NCBI RefSeq assembly: GCF_900603025.1
Contig: NZ_LR026975.1
Coordinates: forward strand, 2,170,001 to 2,234,000
Direction: 5' to 3'
DNA: 64,000 bases
From: Mycolicibacterium hassiacum DSM 44199
Lineage (GTDB): Bacteria; Actinomycetota; Actinomycetes; Mycobacteriales; Mycobacteriaceae
The notes under the pieces are model-generated. The model worked only from the letters and a program-made list of their open reading frames with translations. It did no database searches and was not told where the DNA came from. Made by a program: the position numbers and the translations under genes. How positions within the stretch are numbered: position 1 is the stretch's first letter; each line of letters begins with the position of its first letter. Shown piece by piece: positions 37,199 to 47,800 of the stretch.

Positions 37199-38475
37199 AG
37201 CAGGTACCGGTAGGCCGGCGAGCCCGGCTCGAGCTGCTCGACGTGGATGTCGGAGGCCTGCATGCGGGCGATCAGCCCGTCGTAGTCGGCGGCCGAGCCG
37301 AGCTCGATGCCGACCAGCGCCTCCCCGGTCTCGCGGTTGTTGCGCTTGACGTACTCGAACAGCGTGATGTCGTCGTTGGGGCCGAGCACCTGGTCCAAAA
37401 AGCGCCGCAACGCCCCGGGCTCCTGCGGGAAGTCCACCAGGAAGTAGTGCTTGAGGCCCAGGTGCACCAGCGAGCGCTCCAGCACCTCGTTGTAGCGGGA
37501 GATGTCGTTGTTGCCGCCGGAGATCAGGCACACCACCGTCGAACCCGGCTCGATGTCGGCCTCCATCAGCGCGGCCACCGACAGCGCCCCGGCGGGTTCG
37601 GCGATGATGCCCTCGTTCTGGTACAGGTCGATCATCGCGGTGCACACCGCGCCCTCGTCGACCGTGGTCATCGACACCATGTCCCCGGCCGCGGCCAGTG
37701 CCGCGTAGGTCAGGGTGCCGGCCCGGTTGACCGCGGCGCCGTCGACGAACTGGTCGACGTGGTCGAGGGTCACCGGCCCGCCGGCCGCCAGCGCCGCGAT
37801 CATCGACGCGGCCCCGGCCGGCTCGACGCCCAGCACCGAGGTCTTGCCGGCGCGTTCGGCCAGGTAGGTGGTGATGCCGGCGATGCAGCCGCCCCCGCCG
37901 ACCGGCACGATCACCAGGTCGGGTTCGTCGTCGAGCTGATCGAGGATCTCGGCGGCGATGGTGCCCTGCCCGGCGATGGTGCGGACGTCGTCGTACGGCG
38001 GCACCAGGGTGGCGCCGGTGGTCGCGACGTCCTCGAGCGCGGCCTCGGCGGCCTCGTCGTAGGTCCGGCCGACCGCGATCAGCTCGATGAACTCCCGGCC
38101 GTGGTAGCGGATCCGGTCCCGCTTCTGCCGCGGGGTCTTGCTCGGGATGTAGACCCGGCCGCGGATCCCCATCGACCGGCACGCCATCGCGAAGCCCTGG
38201 GCGTGGTTGCCGGCCGACGAGCAGACCACGCCCTTGGCGGTCTCCTCGCGCGAGAGCTGCATCAGCAGGTTGTGCGCACCCCGCAGCTTGTAGGAACGCA
38301 CCGGCTGCAGATCCTCGCGCTTGAGATAGACGCGTGCGCCGGTGGTCTCGGACAGCCGTTCGCAGAACTGCAGCGGGCTGCGCAGCACCACACCGGAAAT
38401 TCGCTGAGCGGCCTCGTCGATGTCGGCCGCGGTCAGCGGCGCGGTCCCCGAGGTCTGGCGCACGTCAGCAGTCAC
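37195..38475 (-). CDS. ilvA: Threonine ammonia-lyase (biosynthetic threonine deaminase)
   Basis: PLP enzyme converting threonine to 2-oxobutanoate for isoleucine. 426 residues; PLP Lys63 in PVRSYKLRGAHNLL, the phosphate loop VPVGGGGCIAG, and a single C-terminal ACT-like domain (about 340-426), which is shorter than the two-domain E. coli regulatory part. GTG start. Only 18 bp after the cbiX-type gene on the same strand, so part of its transcription may come from the nitrate cluster. Confidence 0.94.
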   Translation of the reverse strand: MTADVRQTSGTAPLTAADIDEAAQRISGVVLRSPLQFCERLSETTGARVYLKREDLQPVRSYKLRGAHNLLMQLSREETAKGVVCSSAGNHAQGFAMACRSMGIRGRVYIPSKTPRQKRDRIRYHGREFIELIAVGRTYDEAAEAALEDVATTGATLVPPYDDVRTIAGQGTIAAEILDQLDDEPDLVIVPVGGGGCIAGITTYLAERAGKTSVLGVEPAGAASMIAALAAGGPVTLDHVDQFVDGAAVNRAGTLTYAALAAAGDMVSMTTVDEGAVCTAMIDLYQNEGIIAEPAGALSVAALMEADIEPGSTVVCLISGGNNDISRYNEVLERSLVHLGLKHYFLVDFPQEPGALRRFLDQVLGPNDDITLFEYVKRNNRETGEALVGIELGSAADYDGLIARMQASDIHVEQLEPGSPAYRYLL

Positions 38476-38493
38476 TGGACAATAGTGCCACCA

Positions 38494-39213
38494 TCAGCGG
38501 CGATTCTGTGAATCGCGTGAGGTAGAAGACAGCCGTCGGGCCCGCGCCTCGACCACCCGGCGGCCCAGCAGCGCCACCAGGTCGGGGTGCGCGCCCAGCG
38601 GCGCGGCCACGCCGTCGGCGCCCGCGTCGGCGAGCCGGTCGGCGAACACACCCGGTGCCAGCAGATAGGAGGCGATGTACACCCGGCGCCGGGGCCGGCG
38701 CAACCGGTCGACCAGTTCGGCGACGGTGGGCCGCCCGGTGGCGACGAAGCCCAGGTGCACCGGCGAGCCCTGCGGACCGAGGCGCGCGGCCAGCAGGTTG
38801 GCCGCGCGCACCAGGTCGCGGCGGGCGGCCGGGTCCGAGGAGCCGGCCGCGGCCATCACCACCGTGTCCCCGGGCCGCCAGCCGGCCTCGACCAGCCGCG
38901 CCCGCATGACCGCCGCCAGCACCGGGTCCGGGCCCAGCGCGCGGGTGACGGCCACGTCGCGCCGGCCGCTCTCGGCGATCCGGGCCGGCAGATCGGTGCG
39001 GACGTGGTAGCCGGACGCCAGGAACGCCGGCACCACGACGGCGGGGGCGGTCGCCTCGGCCAGCACCTCGCGCGGGTTGGGCCCGAGCACGTCGACGAAG
39101 GCGGTGCGCACCGGGCCGAGCCGGCCGGTCAGTCCGGCGGCCAGTTCGGCGACGGTGGCCAGACCGCGCGGATTGCGGGTGCCGTGGGCGACCAGGACGA
39201 CGTCGACGGTCAC
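38494..39213 (-). CDS. CbiX/SirB-type sirohydrochlorin chelatase
   Basis: 239 residues, two CbiX-like halves. The first half has the metal-binding His in LVAHGTRNPRG and the second AAAGSSDPAARRD with FVATGRPTVAELV. Such proteins insert Fe or Co into sirohydrochlorin; beside nirB the likely product is siroheme. GTG start at 39211-39213 overlaps the HemD-type gene by four bases. Confidence 0.85.
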   Translation of the reverse strand: MTVDVVLVAHGTRNPRGLATVAELAAGLTGRLGPVRTAFVDVLGPNPREVLAEATAPAVVVPAFLASGYHVRTDLPARIAESGRRDVAVTRALGPDPVLAAVMRARLVEAGWRPGDTVVMAAAGSSDPAARRDLVRAANLLAARLGPQGSPVHLGFVATGRPTVAELVDRLRRPRRRVYIASYLLAPGVFADRLADAGADGVAAPLGAHPDLVALLGRRVVEARARRLSSTSRDSQNRR

Positions 39214-40385
39214 GTCACCGCCGCATCCAGGTCGACCGCGAGCCGGTAGCCGCGTTTGACGACGGTCTGCACCACCCGGGGTGCGGCCAGCGCCGAGCGC
39301 AGCCGGGCCATCGCGGTCTCCACCGCGTGGGTGTCGTCGCCGCCGCCGGGCAGTTCGGCCAGCAGTTCCTCGCGGCTGACCACCATGCCGGGGGTGGCGG
39401 TCAGCCGGCGCAACAACGCCATGGCGGCCGGCGGCAGCACCTTGAGCTGCCCGTCGATCGCCACGCTGGTGCTGCGCACGCTCAGGTGGTGCCCGCCGGC
39501 ACGGTACTGCTTTGCCAGACAAGGTAATTCGTCGGTGATCAACCGGGCCAGCGCACCCAGCCGGTAGCGCTGCGGATACCGGGCGTCGATGACCAGCCGG
39601 CGCAGCGGAGTGGCGGTGACCGGTCCGACGCAGAACACCGCCACCCGATCACGCAGCGATGCGATCAGATTGTCCAACGCGCCAATGGATTTCGCGCGTT
39701 CCAGCAGAGCCGCCACGGCGGGCGCGCTGGTGAAGCTGACCGCGTCGATCTCGGTGTCGACGATCTGGCCGATGAGCTGGTCGATGCGGCGGGGGTCCTC
39801 GGCCGGCTGCCAGCGGTACACCGGCACCTTGATCACCTGTGCGCCGGCGCGGGCCAGCGCCTCACAGACGTCGGTGCCGGGTTCCCACTCGCTGGCCGCG
39901 CCGTGCAGCTGCACGGCGATGCGCAGCCCGTCGACCCCGTCCTCGAGCAGCCGGGCCAGCACCTCGGCCGACGACTCCGACTCCGGGCTCCACTCCTCGC
40001 ACAGCCCGGCTTGGCGCACCGCGCCGCGGGCCTTCGGGCCGCGGGCCAGGATCCGGGTGGCCGCCAGCGCATCGGTCAGCGCGTCGCAGATGTCCCAGCC
40101 GTGGGCGGCCTCCATCCAGCCGCGGAACCCGATGCCGGTGGTGACCAGCACCAGATCCGGTGGGGCGTCGATGAGTTCGGTGGTCACCCGGCGCAGTTCG
40201 ACATCGTCGACCAGCGGCACGATCCGGATGGCCGGGGCGTGCACCACGGTGGCCCCGCGGCGCGCCAGCAGCGTGATGAGCTCCTCGGCGCGCCGCGCCG
40301 CGGTCACCCCGACCGTGAACCCCGCCAACGGCTCAGCGGTCTGCGCCTGCGGTTGCGGTTCGGCTTCCAACTTCGACGATTCCAT
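39210..40385 (-). CDS. HemD-like domain fused to a response-regulator DNA-binding domain
   Basis: 391 residues. About residues 20-265 form a uroporphyrinogen-III synthase (HemD) fold (FTVGVTAARRAEELITLLARRG, VLVTTGIGFRGWMEAA, AVSFTSAPAVAALLERA, VFCVGPVTATPL). About 290-388 is an OmpR-type winged helix (LPPAAMALLRRLTATPGMVV, VETAMARLRSALAAP, VVKRGYRLAVD). This is the Rv0260c/GnrR type, orphan regulators linked to nitrite reductase genes. No phosphoacceptor receiver domain is present. It may make the siroheme precursor, sense it, or only regulate. The ATG overlaps the nirD end by 53 bp, so a downstream start (TTG at codon 6 or 20) is possible. Confidence 0.88.
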   Translation of the reverse strand: MESSKLEAEPQPQAQTAEPLAGFTVGVTAARRAEELITLLARRGATVVHAPAIRIVPLVDDVELRRVTTELIDAPPDLVLVTTGIGFRGWMEAAHGWDICDALTDALAATRILARGPKARGAVRQAGLCEEWSPESESSAEVLARLLEDGVDGLRIAVQLHGAASEWEPGTDVCEALARAGAQVIKVPVYRWQPAEDPRRIDQLIGQIVDTEIDAVSFTSAPAVAALLERAKSIGALDNLIASLRDRVAVFCVGPVTATPLRRLVIDARYPQRYRLGALARLITDELPCLAKQYRAGGHHLSVRSTSVAIDGQLKVLPPAAMALLRRLTATPGMVVSREELLAELPGGGDDTHAVETAMARLRSALAAPRVVQTVVKRGYRLAVDLDAAVT

Positions 40386-40725
40386 CGACCACCCTCACGT
40401 CGTAGACCGGCAGCGTGTACGACTCGTCGTCGAGGCACCGTCCGTCGACCAGGGAGAAAACCTGCTTGCCCAGCGGCGAGGCCACCGTGGGCTCGCCCCG
40501 CCGGTCCCCGACGATGCCCCGCGACATCACCGCGGCCCGACCGATCGGGTCGATGTTGCCGACGGCGGCCAGCCGGCCGTCGGCCAGCCTGAACAGCGCC
40601 GCCTGGGTTCCGTCGGCCAGCAGCACCGCCACCCCCCGCCCGGCCAGCAGGGACGCCAGCGGGCAGGCGGGTGTCCAGACGTCGAGGTCCGCTCCGGTGC
40701 CGTTGTTTACCGCGAGAACTGTCAT
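40333..40725 (-). CDS. nirD: Nitrite reductase small subunit
   Basis: Small subunit of assimilatory NADH-nitrite reductase. 130 residues of Rieske-like fold: GRGVAVLLADGTQAALFRL, AVGNIDPIGRAAVMSRGIVGDRRGE, VASPLGKQVFSLVDGRCLDD. The Cys-His pairs that hold the Rieske cluster are absent, as is usual in NirD. ATG at 40723-40725, 47 bp after nirB. Confidence 0.93.
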   Translation of the reverse strand: MTVLAVNNGTGADLDVWTPACPLASLLAGRGVAVLLADGTQAALFRLADGRLAAVGNIDPIGRAAVMSRGIVGDRRGEPTVASPLGKQVFSLVDGRCLDDESYTLPVYDVRVVDGIVEVGSRTATAGADR

Positions 40726-40772
40726 TGCTCCCCTTCTGCAGGCCTTGATAGTCGGCTGATGTTGCGCCGGCG

Positions 40773-43310
40773 TTACCGCGCGACTGCCCCGGTGTTGCCG
40801 CCGCGGGGCACCGTCGGGATCCCCAGGTCGCACAGCACCGGCACCTTGCGCGGCCCGGACTCGTCGAACCGCACGGTCGGGTCGGGCACGTCCGGGGCGT
40901 TGACGAAGGACACGAACCGCGCGAGCTTCTCCGGGTCGTTGAGCACCCCGGCCCACTCGTCGGTGTAGTTCTCGACGTGGCGGGCCATCGCGGCCTCCAG
41001 CTCGTCGGCGATGCCGAGGGCGTCCTCGCACACCACCGCGCGGATGTGGTCCAGCCCACCCTCGATGGTCTCCTGCCAGACCGCGGTGCGCTGCAGCCGG
41101 TCGGCGGTGCGGATGTAGAACATCAGGTACCGGTCGATGTAGCGGATCAGCGTCTGCGCGTCCAGATCGCCGGCCAGCAGCTGCGCGTGCTTGGGGTTGG
41201 CGCCGCCGTTGCCGCCGACGTAGAGGTTCCAGCCCTGCTCGGTGGCGATCACCCCGACGTCCTTGCTGCGGGCCTCGGCGCATTCGCGCTGACACCCCGA
41301 CACGCCCATCTTGATCTTGTGCGGGGCGCGCAACCCGCGGTAGCGCAGCTCCAGGTCGACGGCCATCTGCACCGAGTCCTGCTGGCCGTACCGGCACCAG
41401 GTGGAGCCCACGCAGCTTTTCACGGTGCGCACCGCCTTGCCGTAGGCGTGGCCGGACTCCATGCCGGCGTCGACGAGCCGCTTCCAGATCTGCGGCAGCT
41501 GTTCGACGCGGGCGCCGAACAGGTCGATGCGCTGGCCGCCGGTGATCTTGGTGTAGAGCCCGAAGTCGCGGGCGACCTCGGCGATCACCATGAGTTTCTC
41601 CGGGGTGACCTCGCCGCCGGGCAGCCGCGGCACCACCGAGTAGGTGCCGTTGCGCTGCAGGTTGGCCAGGAAGTGGTCGTTGGTGTCCTGCAGGGACGCG
41701 GCCTCGCCGTCGAGGATGTGGTCGCTGGAGGTGGACGCCAGGATCGAGGCGACCACGGGTTTGCAGATGTCGCAACCGGTTCCGGTGCCGTACTCGGCGA
41801 TGAGCTTGGCGAAGCTGCGGATGCCGGTCGCACACACGATCTGGAACAGCTCGACGCGGGTCTGGGGGAAGTGCTCGCACAGCGCCTTCGACATCGCCAC
41901 GCCCTGGTCCTCGAGCAGCCGCTTGAGCATGGGCACACAGCTGCCGCAGGAGGTTCCGGCCGCGGTGGCGCACTTGACCGCCGGCACGTCGTGGGCGCCG
42001 TCGGCGATCGCCTGGCAGATCGCGGCCTTCGACACCCCGTTGCACGAGCAGATCTGCGCGTCGTCGGGAAGTGCCCCCAGCCCGAGCTGGGCGCCGCCCG
42101 CCGGGGCGATGAGTGCCGCGGGGTCGCCGGGCAGCGGCCGGCCGACCAGCGGTCGCAGCGTGGCGTAGGCGCCGGCGTCACCGACCAGCACACCACCGAG
42201 CAGTGTGGAGACGTCATCGGAGACAACGAGTTTGGCGTAGGTCTTGCGGACCGCGTCGTTGAGCGTCACCTCCAGCGCGCCGGGGGTGGCGGCGTGCGCG
42301 TCACCGAAACTGGCCACATCCACGCCGAGCAGCTTGAGCTTGGCGGACAGGTCCGCACCGCCGAACTCGGCGTCGCCGCCGAGCAGCCGGTCGGCCACCA
42401 CCTCGGCCATGGCATAGCCCGGGGCGACCAGCCCGTAGCAGCGGCCCGCCACCACGGCGACCTCGCCGATGGCGTAGATGTCCGGATCGCTGGTGACACA
42501 ACCGAGGTCGGTCAGCACGCCGCCGCGTTCGGCGATGGCCAGCCCGCAGCCGCGGGCCAGTTCGTCGCGCGGGCGCACCCCGGCGGAGAACACCAGCAGC
42601 GCGGCGTCGATCTTCTCCCCCGTCGACAACACCACCTCGACCCCGGCGCCGCCGTCGGCGATCTCGGTGAGTGCCACGTCGGTGTGCACCGCGATGCCGA
42701 GTTCGCCGACCAGCCGGTGCAGCAGCGCCCCGCCGCCCTCGTCGACCTGCAGCGGCAGCAGCCGGGGCGCGCGCTCCAGCACGTGCGGGACCAGCCCGAG
42801 CCGGCGCAGCGTGTCGGCCGCCTCCAGGCCGAGCAGCCCGCCGCCGACGACCACCCCGGCCGCGCCCGGGCCCGCCGCCTCGGCGGCGGCCCGGATCGCA
42901 TCGAGGTCACAGAAGGTGCGGTAGACGAAGCAGCGCGGCGAGTCGTGACCGGGCACCGGCGGCACGAACGGCCGCGACCCGGTGGCCAGCACCAGCGCGT
43001 CGTAGTGCAGCTCCTCGCCCGCCGTGGTGCGCACGGTGCGGGTCCGCCGGTCGACGGCCACCGCGGCCTGCCCGACCCGCAGCTCGACCAGATCGTCTCC
43101 GGCGTAGTCGTTCCCGGGCAGGGCCAGGGCGGCGCGGTCCCAGTGCTCGGCGTAGCCGGACAGGCCGACCCGGTCGTAGGCGGGCTCGTGCTCCTCGCCC
43201 AGCACCACCACCCGCCAGGCACCGCCGGGGTCGCGGTCGCGCAGCGTCTGCACGAACCGGTGGCCGACCATGCCGTGGCCGATCACCACCACGGTGCGCG
43301 GGGCGCTCAT
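40773..43310 (-). CDS. nirB: Nitrite reductase (NADH) large subunit
   Basis: Cytosolic six-electron reduction of nitrite to ammonia. 845 residues in four blocks: FAD/NAD reductase (VVVIGHGMVGHRFV; VVVGGGLLGLEAADTLRRLG), two BFD-like [2Fe-2S] segments (ICSCNGVSKAAICQAI with CGSCVPMLKRLL; and FQIVCATGIRSF with GCDICKPVV), a ferredoxin-like half, then the siroheme/[4Fe-4S] domain with Cys ligands in VKSCVGSTWCRYG and GVSGCQRECAEA. ATG at 43308-43310 overlaps the narK stop. Siroheme would come from the two downstream genes. Confidence 0.96.
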   Translation of the reverse strand: MSAPRTVVVIGHGMVGHRFVQTLRDRDPGGAWRVVVLGEEHEPAYDRVGLSGYAEHWDRAALALPGNDYAGDDLVELRVGQAAVAVDRRTRTVRTTAGEELHYDALVLATGSRPFVPPVPGHDSPRCFVYRTFCDLDAIRAAAEAAGPGAAGVVVGGGLLGLEAADTLRRLGLVPHVLERAPRLLPLQVDEGGGALLHRLVGELGIAVHTDVALTEIADGGAGVEVVLSTGEKIDAALLVFSAGVRPRDELARGCGLAIAERGGVLTDLGCVTSDPDIYAIGEVAVVAGRCYGLVAPGYAMAEVVADRLLGGDAEFGGADLSAKLKLLGVDVASFGDAHAATPGALEVTLNDAVRKTYAKLVVSDDVSTLLGGVLVGDAGAYATLRPLVGRPLPGDPAALIAPAGGAQLGLGALPDDAQICSCNGVSKAAICQAIADGAHDVPAVKCATAAGTSCGSCVPMLKRLLEDQGVAMSKALCEHFPQTRVELFQIVCATGIRSFAKLIAEYGTGTGCDICKPVVASILASTSSDHILDGEAASLQDTNDHFLANLQRNGTYSVVPRLPGGEVTPEKLMVIAEVARDFGLYTKITGGQRIDLFGARVEQLPQIWKRLVDAGMESGHAYGKAVRTVKSCVGSTWCRYGQQDSVQMAVDLELRYRGLRAPHKIKMGVSGCQRECAEARSKDVGVIATEQGWNLYVGGNGGANPKHAQLLAGDLDAQTLIRYIDRYLMFYIRTADRLQRTAVWQETIEGGLDHIRAVVCEDALGIADELEAAMARHVENYTDEWAGVLNDPEKLARFVSFVNAPDVPDPTVRFDESGPRKVPVLCDLGIPTVPRGGNTGAVAR

Positions 43311-44752
43311 ACGGCCGCCTCCACGGTCGCGGCCGCCGGGGTGGCTGCGGTCCTGGGCGCGGGGGTGCGCACGTAGGCCGCCCAGGTGATCGCCGCGCAC
43401 AGCACGTAGAACACGAGGAACACCCAGAACGCCATGGTCGCCGAGTGGGCGGCGCCCTGGTAGGAGGCGCGCAGGGCGACGTTGACGCCGACCCCGCCCA
43501 ACGCCCCGACCGCGCCGGCGATGCCGATCAGCGCACCGGACATCCGCTGCGACCAGGCCCGCTGCTCGATCGGGGAAAGACGCTGCAGACCACGGGATTT
43601 CGCCTCGAAGATGGACGGAATCATCTTGTAGGTGGACCCGTTGCCCATGCCGGAGAGGATGAACAGGACGATGAAGCCGCCGACGAACGTGGCCAGCACC
43701 GCGCCGGAGGCGGGCCCCGGGGAGGCGTCGTCGATCTCGCCGGCGATGACCAGGCCCGCGGTGGCGGCGATCATCGCCGCGAACGTGTAGAGGGTGACCC
43801 GGCCGCCGCCGAACCGGTCCGACAGCCAGCCGCCGACCGGCCGCGACAGCGAGCCCAGCACCGGGCCGAGGAAGGCGATCTGGGCGGCGTGCAGCGAGGC
43901 CTGGGCGGCCATCGCCGGGGTGACCGGCCCGCCCTGCGACAGCCCGGCCAGGAAGTTGATCTGCAGCACCTGGCCGAAGGCGAAGCCGAACCCGATGAAG
44001 GAGCCGAAGGTGCCGATGTACAGCAGCGAGATGAGCCACGAATCCCTATGCCGCAGCACCTCGATCATCGACCGGGCGTCGGTGCGCTGATTGGTCAGGT
44101 TGTTCATGAACAGCGTCGCGCCGAGCGCGGCCAGCGCGATGAGCACCAGGTACACCGCACACACCAGGTGCGGGGCGCGGTTGCCGGCGGTGGCGATCAC
44201 CAGCAGGCCCACGATCTGGATGACCGCCACCCCGATGTTGCCGCCGCCGGCGTTGAGTCCCAGCGCCCAGCCCTTGTAACGCTGCGGGTAGAACGCGTTG
44301 ATGTTGGCCATCGAGGAGGCGAAGTTGCCGCCGCCGAAGCCGGCCAGGGCGGCCACGATGAGGAAGGTGGTGTAGGACGTTCCCGGGTGCGCCATGAAGT
44401 ACAGCGTCAGCACCGTCGGGACCAGCAGCACCAGCGCCGAGAACACGGTCCAGTTGCGGCCGCCGAACTTGGCCGGGGCGAAGGTGTACGGGATGCGCAG
44501 CACCGACCCGATCAGGGTGGGCAGTGCCACCAGGACGAACTTGCCCGCGGCGTCGATGTGGTAGACGTCCTGCGGCATGAACAACACCATCACCGACCAG
44601 ATCGACCACACCGAGAACCCGATGTGCTCGGCGAAGATCGACCAGATCAGGTTGCGGCGCGCGATTTTCGCGCCACCGTTGGCCCAGGCGTCGACGTCCT
44701 CGGGGTCCCAGTCATCGATGTCGTAGCGGCTGCGGGCGGGTGAACTCTGCAT
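43307..44752 (-). CDS. NarK-type nitrate/nitrite transporter
   Basis: 481 residues, MFS with 12 hydrophobic helices. Both nitrate signatures are present: GFGGGNFASSMANINAFYP and GMGNGSTYKMIPSIFEAKS. The order with nirB and the HemD-type gene resembles M. tuberculosis narK3 (Rv0261c). It probably imports nitrate, or exchanges it for nitrite, for the reductase next door. The ATG at 44750-44752 (MQSSPARSRYDIDDWDP) is chosen for a leaderless -10 exactly 7 nt upstream; a longer reading from 44812 crosses that promoter. Confidence 0.93.
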   Translation of the reverse strand: MQSSPARSRYDIDDWDPEDVDAWANGGAKIARRNLIWSIFAEHIGFSVWSIWSVMVLFMPQDVYHIDAAGKFVLVALPTLIGSVLRIPYTFAPAKFGGRNWTVFSALVLLVPTVLTLYFMAHPGTSYTTFLIVAALAGFGGGNFASSMANINAFYPQRYKGWALGLNAGGGNIGVAVIQIVGLLVIATAGNRAPHLVCAVYLVLIALAALGATLFMNNLTNQRTDARSMIEVLRHRDSWLISLLYIGTFGSFIGFGFAFGQVLQINFLAGLSQGGPVTPAMAAQASLHAAQIAFLGPVLGSLSRPVGGWLSDRFGGGRVTLYTFAAMIAATAGLVIAGEIDDASPGPASGAVLATFVGGFIVLFILSGMGNGSTYKMIPSIFEAKSRGLQRLSPIEQRAWSQRMSGALIGIAGAVGALGGVGVNVALRASYQGAAHSATMAFWVFLVFYVLCAAITWAAYVRTPAPRTAATPAAATVEAAV

Positions 44753-44862
44753 GGCGTCCACGCTAGGAATCCTTTGTTGCGCCGCTGCTGCCCGCGGTGA
44801 TCGGATTGTCACAACCTGCTCACTTCACGCGGCCGCCGGCTGTGAGGGTTTCCCGGCACCGG
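44753..44862 (-). promoter_or_regulatory. Promoter region of narK-nirBD
   Basis: On the minus strand TAGCGT (44760-44765) lies 7 nt before the narK ATG, a leaderless arrangement. Further up, GTGA-n8-TCAC (44797-44812) is an inverted repeat; in one reading it is a partial match to the GTnAC half-site of GlnR. No terminator was seen after the nitrate reductase gene. Confidence 0.45.
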
Positions 44863-47800
44863 TCAGTACACGTCGCGCAGATAGCGCTTGGCGGCTATGA
44901 GTTCGCGCCGGAAGTCCTTGGCCGCCTCGGCGCCGAGCCGGCCGTGGGTGGCGATGATCGTGGTCAGGGCGGCGTCCACGCCGGCGGCCATGCCGGCCGC
45001 ATCCCCGCACACGTAGATGTGCGCACCGTCGGCGATCCACCGCCACAGCTCGACCCCGTGCTCGATCATCTTGTCCTGCACATAGATTCGCTTCTGCTGG
45101 TCTCTGGAGAAGACGACGTCGAGCCGGGTGAGCAGGCCCTCGGCGGCCATCGCCACCAATTCGTCGCGGTAGTAGAAGTTCTCGGCGCGGTGCCGGTCGC
45201 CGAAGAGCAGCCAGTTGCGGCCGCGGTGCCCCAGGGCGCGGCGGTGCTGCAGGAATCCCCGGAACGGGGCGATGCCGGTGCCGGCGCCGATCATGACGAT
45301 CGGGACGTCGCCGTCCGCCGGTGGCCGGAAATACGGTGAGTGCTGCAGGAATACCGGCGTGGCGGTGTCGGCGGCGCGGTCGGCCAGGTAGGTCGAACAC
45401 ACCCCGCCGCGCAGGTGGCCGTCGGGCCCGGTGTAGCGCACCACCGACACGGTCAGCTGGATCTCGTGCGGGCTGACCAATGGGCTCGAGGAGATCGAGT
45501 AGCAGCGCGGGGCCAACCGCACCAGCGCCTGCTGCCACTGCTGTACCTCCGCGCGCACACCGTAGCGGCGGATGACGTCGATGCCGTTGCGGCCCAGCCG
45601 CCAGCGGTCCAGATCGCTCAGCCCGGCGCGGAGTTCGCGGGCGGCGGCGCGGTCGCCGACCGCGCCGGCCAGGAAGTCGACCAGGTTCGGGGTGACCGCG
45701 CAGATGTCGTAGCGAGTGGTCAACGCCTCGCGCAGCGCGCATTCGGCGCCGTCGAGCTCGATGACCTCGTCGCCGTCGAGCCCGGTGGCGTCCAGCCAGG
45801 CCGCCACGTCGGCGTCGCTGTTGGTCGGGAACACCCCCAGCGAGTCACCGACGTCGTAGGCCACCCCGTATTCGGCGACGTCGAACCCGAACTGGCGCAC
45901 CTCCTTCGCCGATCCGGGCGGGGTGAGCAGCTCGTTGCGGCTCATCTTCGCGTGGATCGGGTCGACCCTGGTGAACCGGACCGGCTGTGGCACCGGTTCG
46001 GAGATCACCGGTGTCACAGCGGGATTGAGCACCGCGGTGACGCGCCGCATCCAGTCGGCGATGGCCGGCCGGTCATCGATCTCGCAGGCGGCGCGCTCGG
46101 CCAGCCGGACCGCACCGAGCTCGGCCAGCCGGGCGTCGAGGTCGGCCGCGTAGCCGCAGAACCGGGCGTAGCTGCGGTCGCCGATGCCCAACACCGCGTA
46201 GCGCAGGCCGGCCAGCGCCGGGGCGGCCGGGCCGCGCAGCCGGTCCCAGAACCGGGCGGCGGCATCGGGCGGGCCGCCGTCGCCGAATGTGCTGGTCACC
46301 ACCAGCAGCGCGGACACCGCGCTGAGCTCGTCCGGGTCGATGTCGCCCATTGCCGCGGATTCGGCGCGAACCCCGTGCGCGGCAAGGATGTCGGCGAACG
46401 AGGCGGCGAGTCGCTCGGCGTTGCCGGTCTGGGAGGCCCACAGCACCACCGGGCCGGTGCCGGTGAGCCGCCGGGTGCGAGCGCGGGGCCGCGCGGCCGG
46501 GCCGATCGGCCGGGCCCGCACCGCGCACACCTTCAGCTCGGGCTGCAGCGAGTCCGGGTCGACGGCGGGGCTGGTGACCGCGTTGACGGTGAGGTCGGGG
46601 CCGTGGACGTCGTTCCAGTGGAACGGCGCGAAACAGCTGCCCGGCCGCACCCGGTCGGTGACCACCGCCGGCAGCACCACCCGGCCGCGCCGCGAGACGA
46701 GCTCGACGGCCCGGCCGTCGGTGATCCCGAGCGCGGCCGCGTCGTCGGGGTGCAGTTCCACGAACGGCCCGTCGTCGAGCCGGTTGAGGGTGGCCACCCG
46801 GCCGGTCTTGGTCATGGTGTGCCACTGATGCGGCAACCGGCCGGTGTTGAGCACCAGCGGGTAGTTCTCGTCGGGGCGTTCGTGCGGTTCGGTGTGCGGG
46901 CGCGGCAGGAACACCGCCCGCCCGGAGGGGGTCGGGAACCGCGGCCGGCCGGTCTCGAGGTAGCGGATCGGGTGCCGGTCGGCGGGGTCACCGGGCGGGC
47001 AGGGCCACTGCACCGGGCCGGCCGACAGCCGCTGGTAGTCGACGCCGCGCAGGTCGTAGCCGATGACCGGGTTGGCGAAGCGGCGCAGTTCGTCGAAGAC
47101 CTCGGCGCTGTCGGCGTAGTCGAAGTGCGCGCCGAAGCCCATCGCGGCGGCCACGTCGCAGATCAGCCGCCAGTCCGGGCGGGCGTCGCCGGCGGGTGGG
47201 ACGGCGGCGCGGGCCAGGGTCAGGGTGCGTTCGGAGTTGACCATGACCCCGTCGGCCTCGCCCCACATCGCGGCCGGCAGCACGATGTCGGCGTGGCGGT
47301 TGGTGGCGGTGTCGGCGTAGGCGTCCTGGGCGACGACCAGGTCGGCGGCGCGCAGCCCGGCGATCACCCGGTCCCGGTTCGGCAGGCTGGCGGCCGGGTT
47401 GGTGCAGATGATCCAGCAGGCCCGGACGGTGCCGTCGGCGAGCCGGTCGAACAGGTCGACGGTGCCCTGGTTGGTCTCGGCGCGGATGGTGCCGGGCGGC
47501 AGGTTCCACACCGCCTCGACGAAGGCGCGGTCGGCGGGGCTGGTCACGCTGCGCTGGCCGGGCAGGCCGGGCCCGAGGTAGCCCATCTCGCGCCCGCCCA
47601 TGGCGTTGGGCTGGCCGGTCAGCGACAGCGGGCCGGCGCCCGGCCGGCAGATCGCCCCGGTGGCCAGGTGCAGGTTGCACACGGCGTTGGTGTTCCAGGT
47701 GCCGTGGGTGCTCTGGTTCAGCCCCATGGTCCACAGCGACATCCAGGCCGGCCCGGCCTCGGCGATCATGGCGGCGGCGGTGCGGATGTCGGCCTCGCGC

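Noticed and set aside
38587..39249. Plus-strand open frame opposite the cbiX-type gene
   Set aside because: Antisense shadow; the minus frame has the chelatase motifs.
44797..44812. A GlnR or CRP site before narK
   Set aside because: GTGA-n8-TCAC has the wrong spacing for CRP, and the second GlnR half-site is too degenerate to call.
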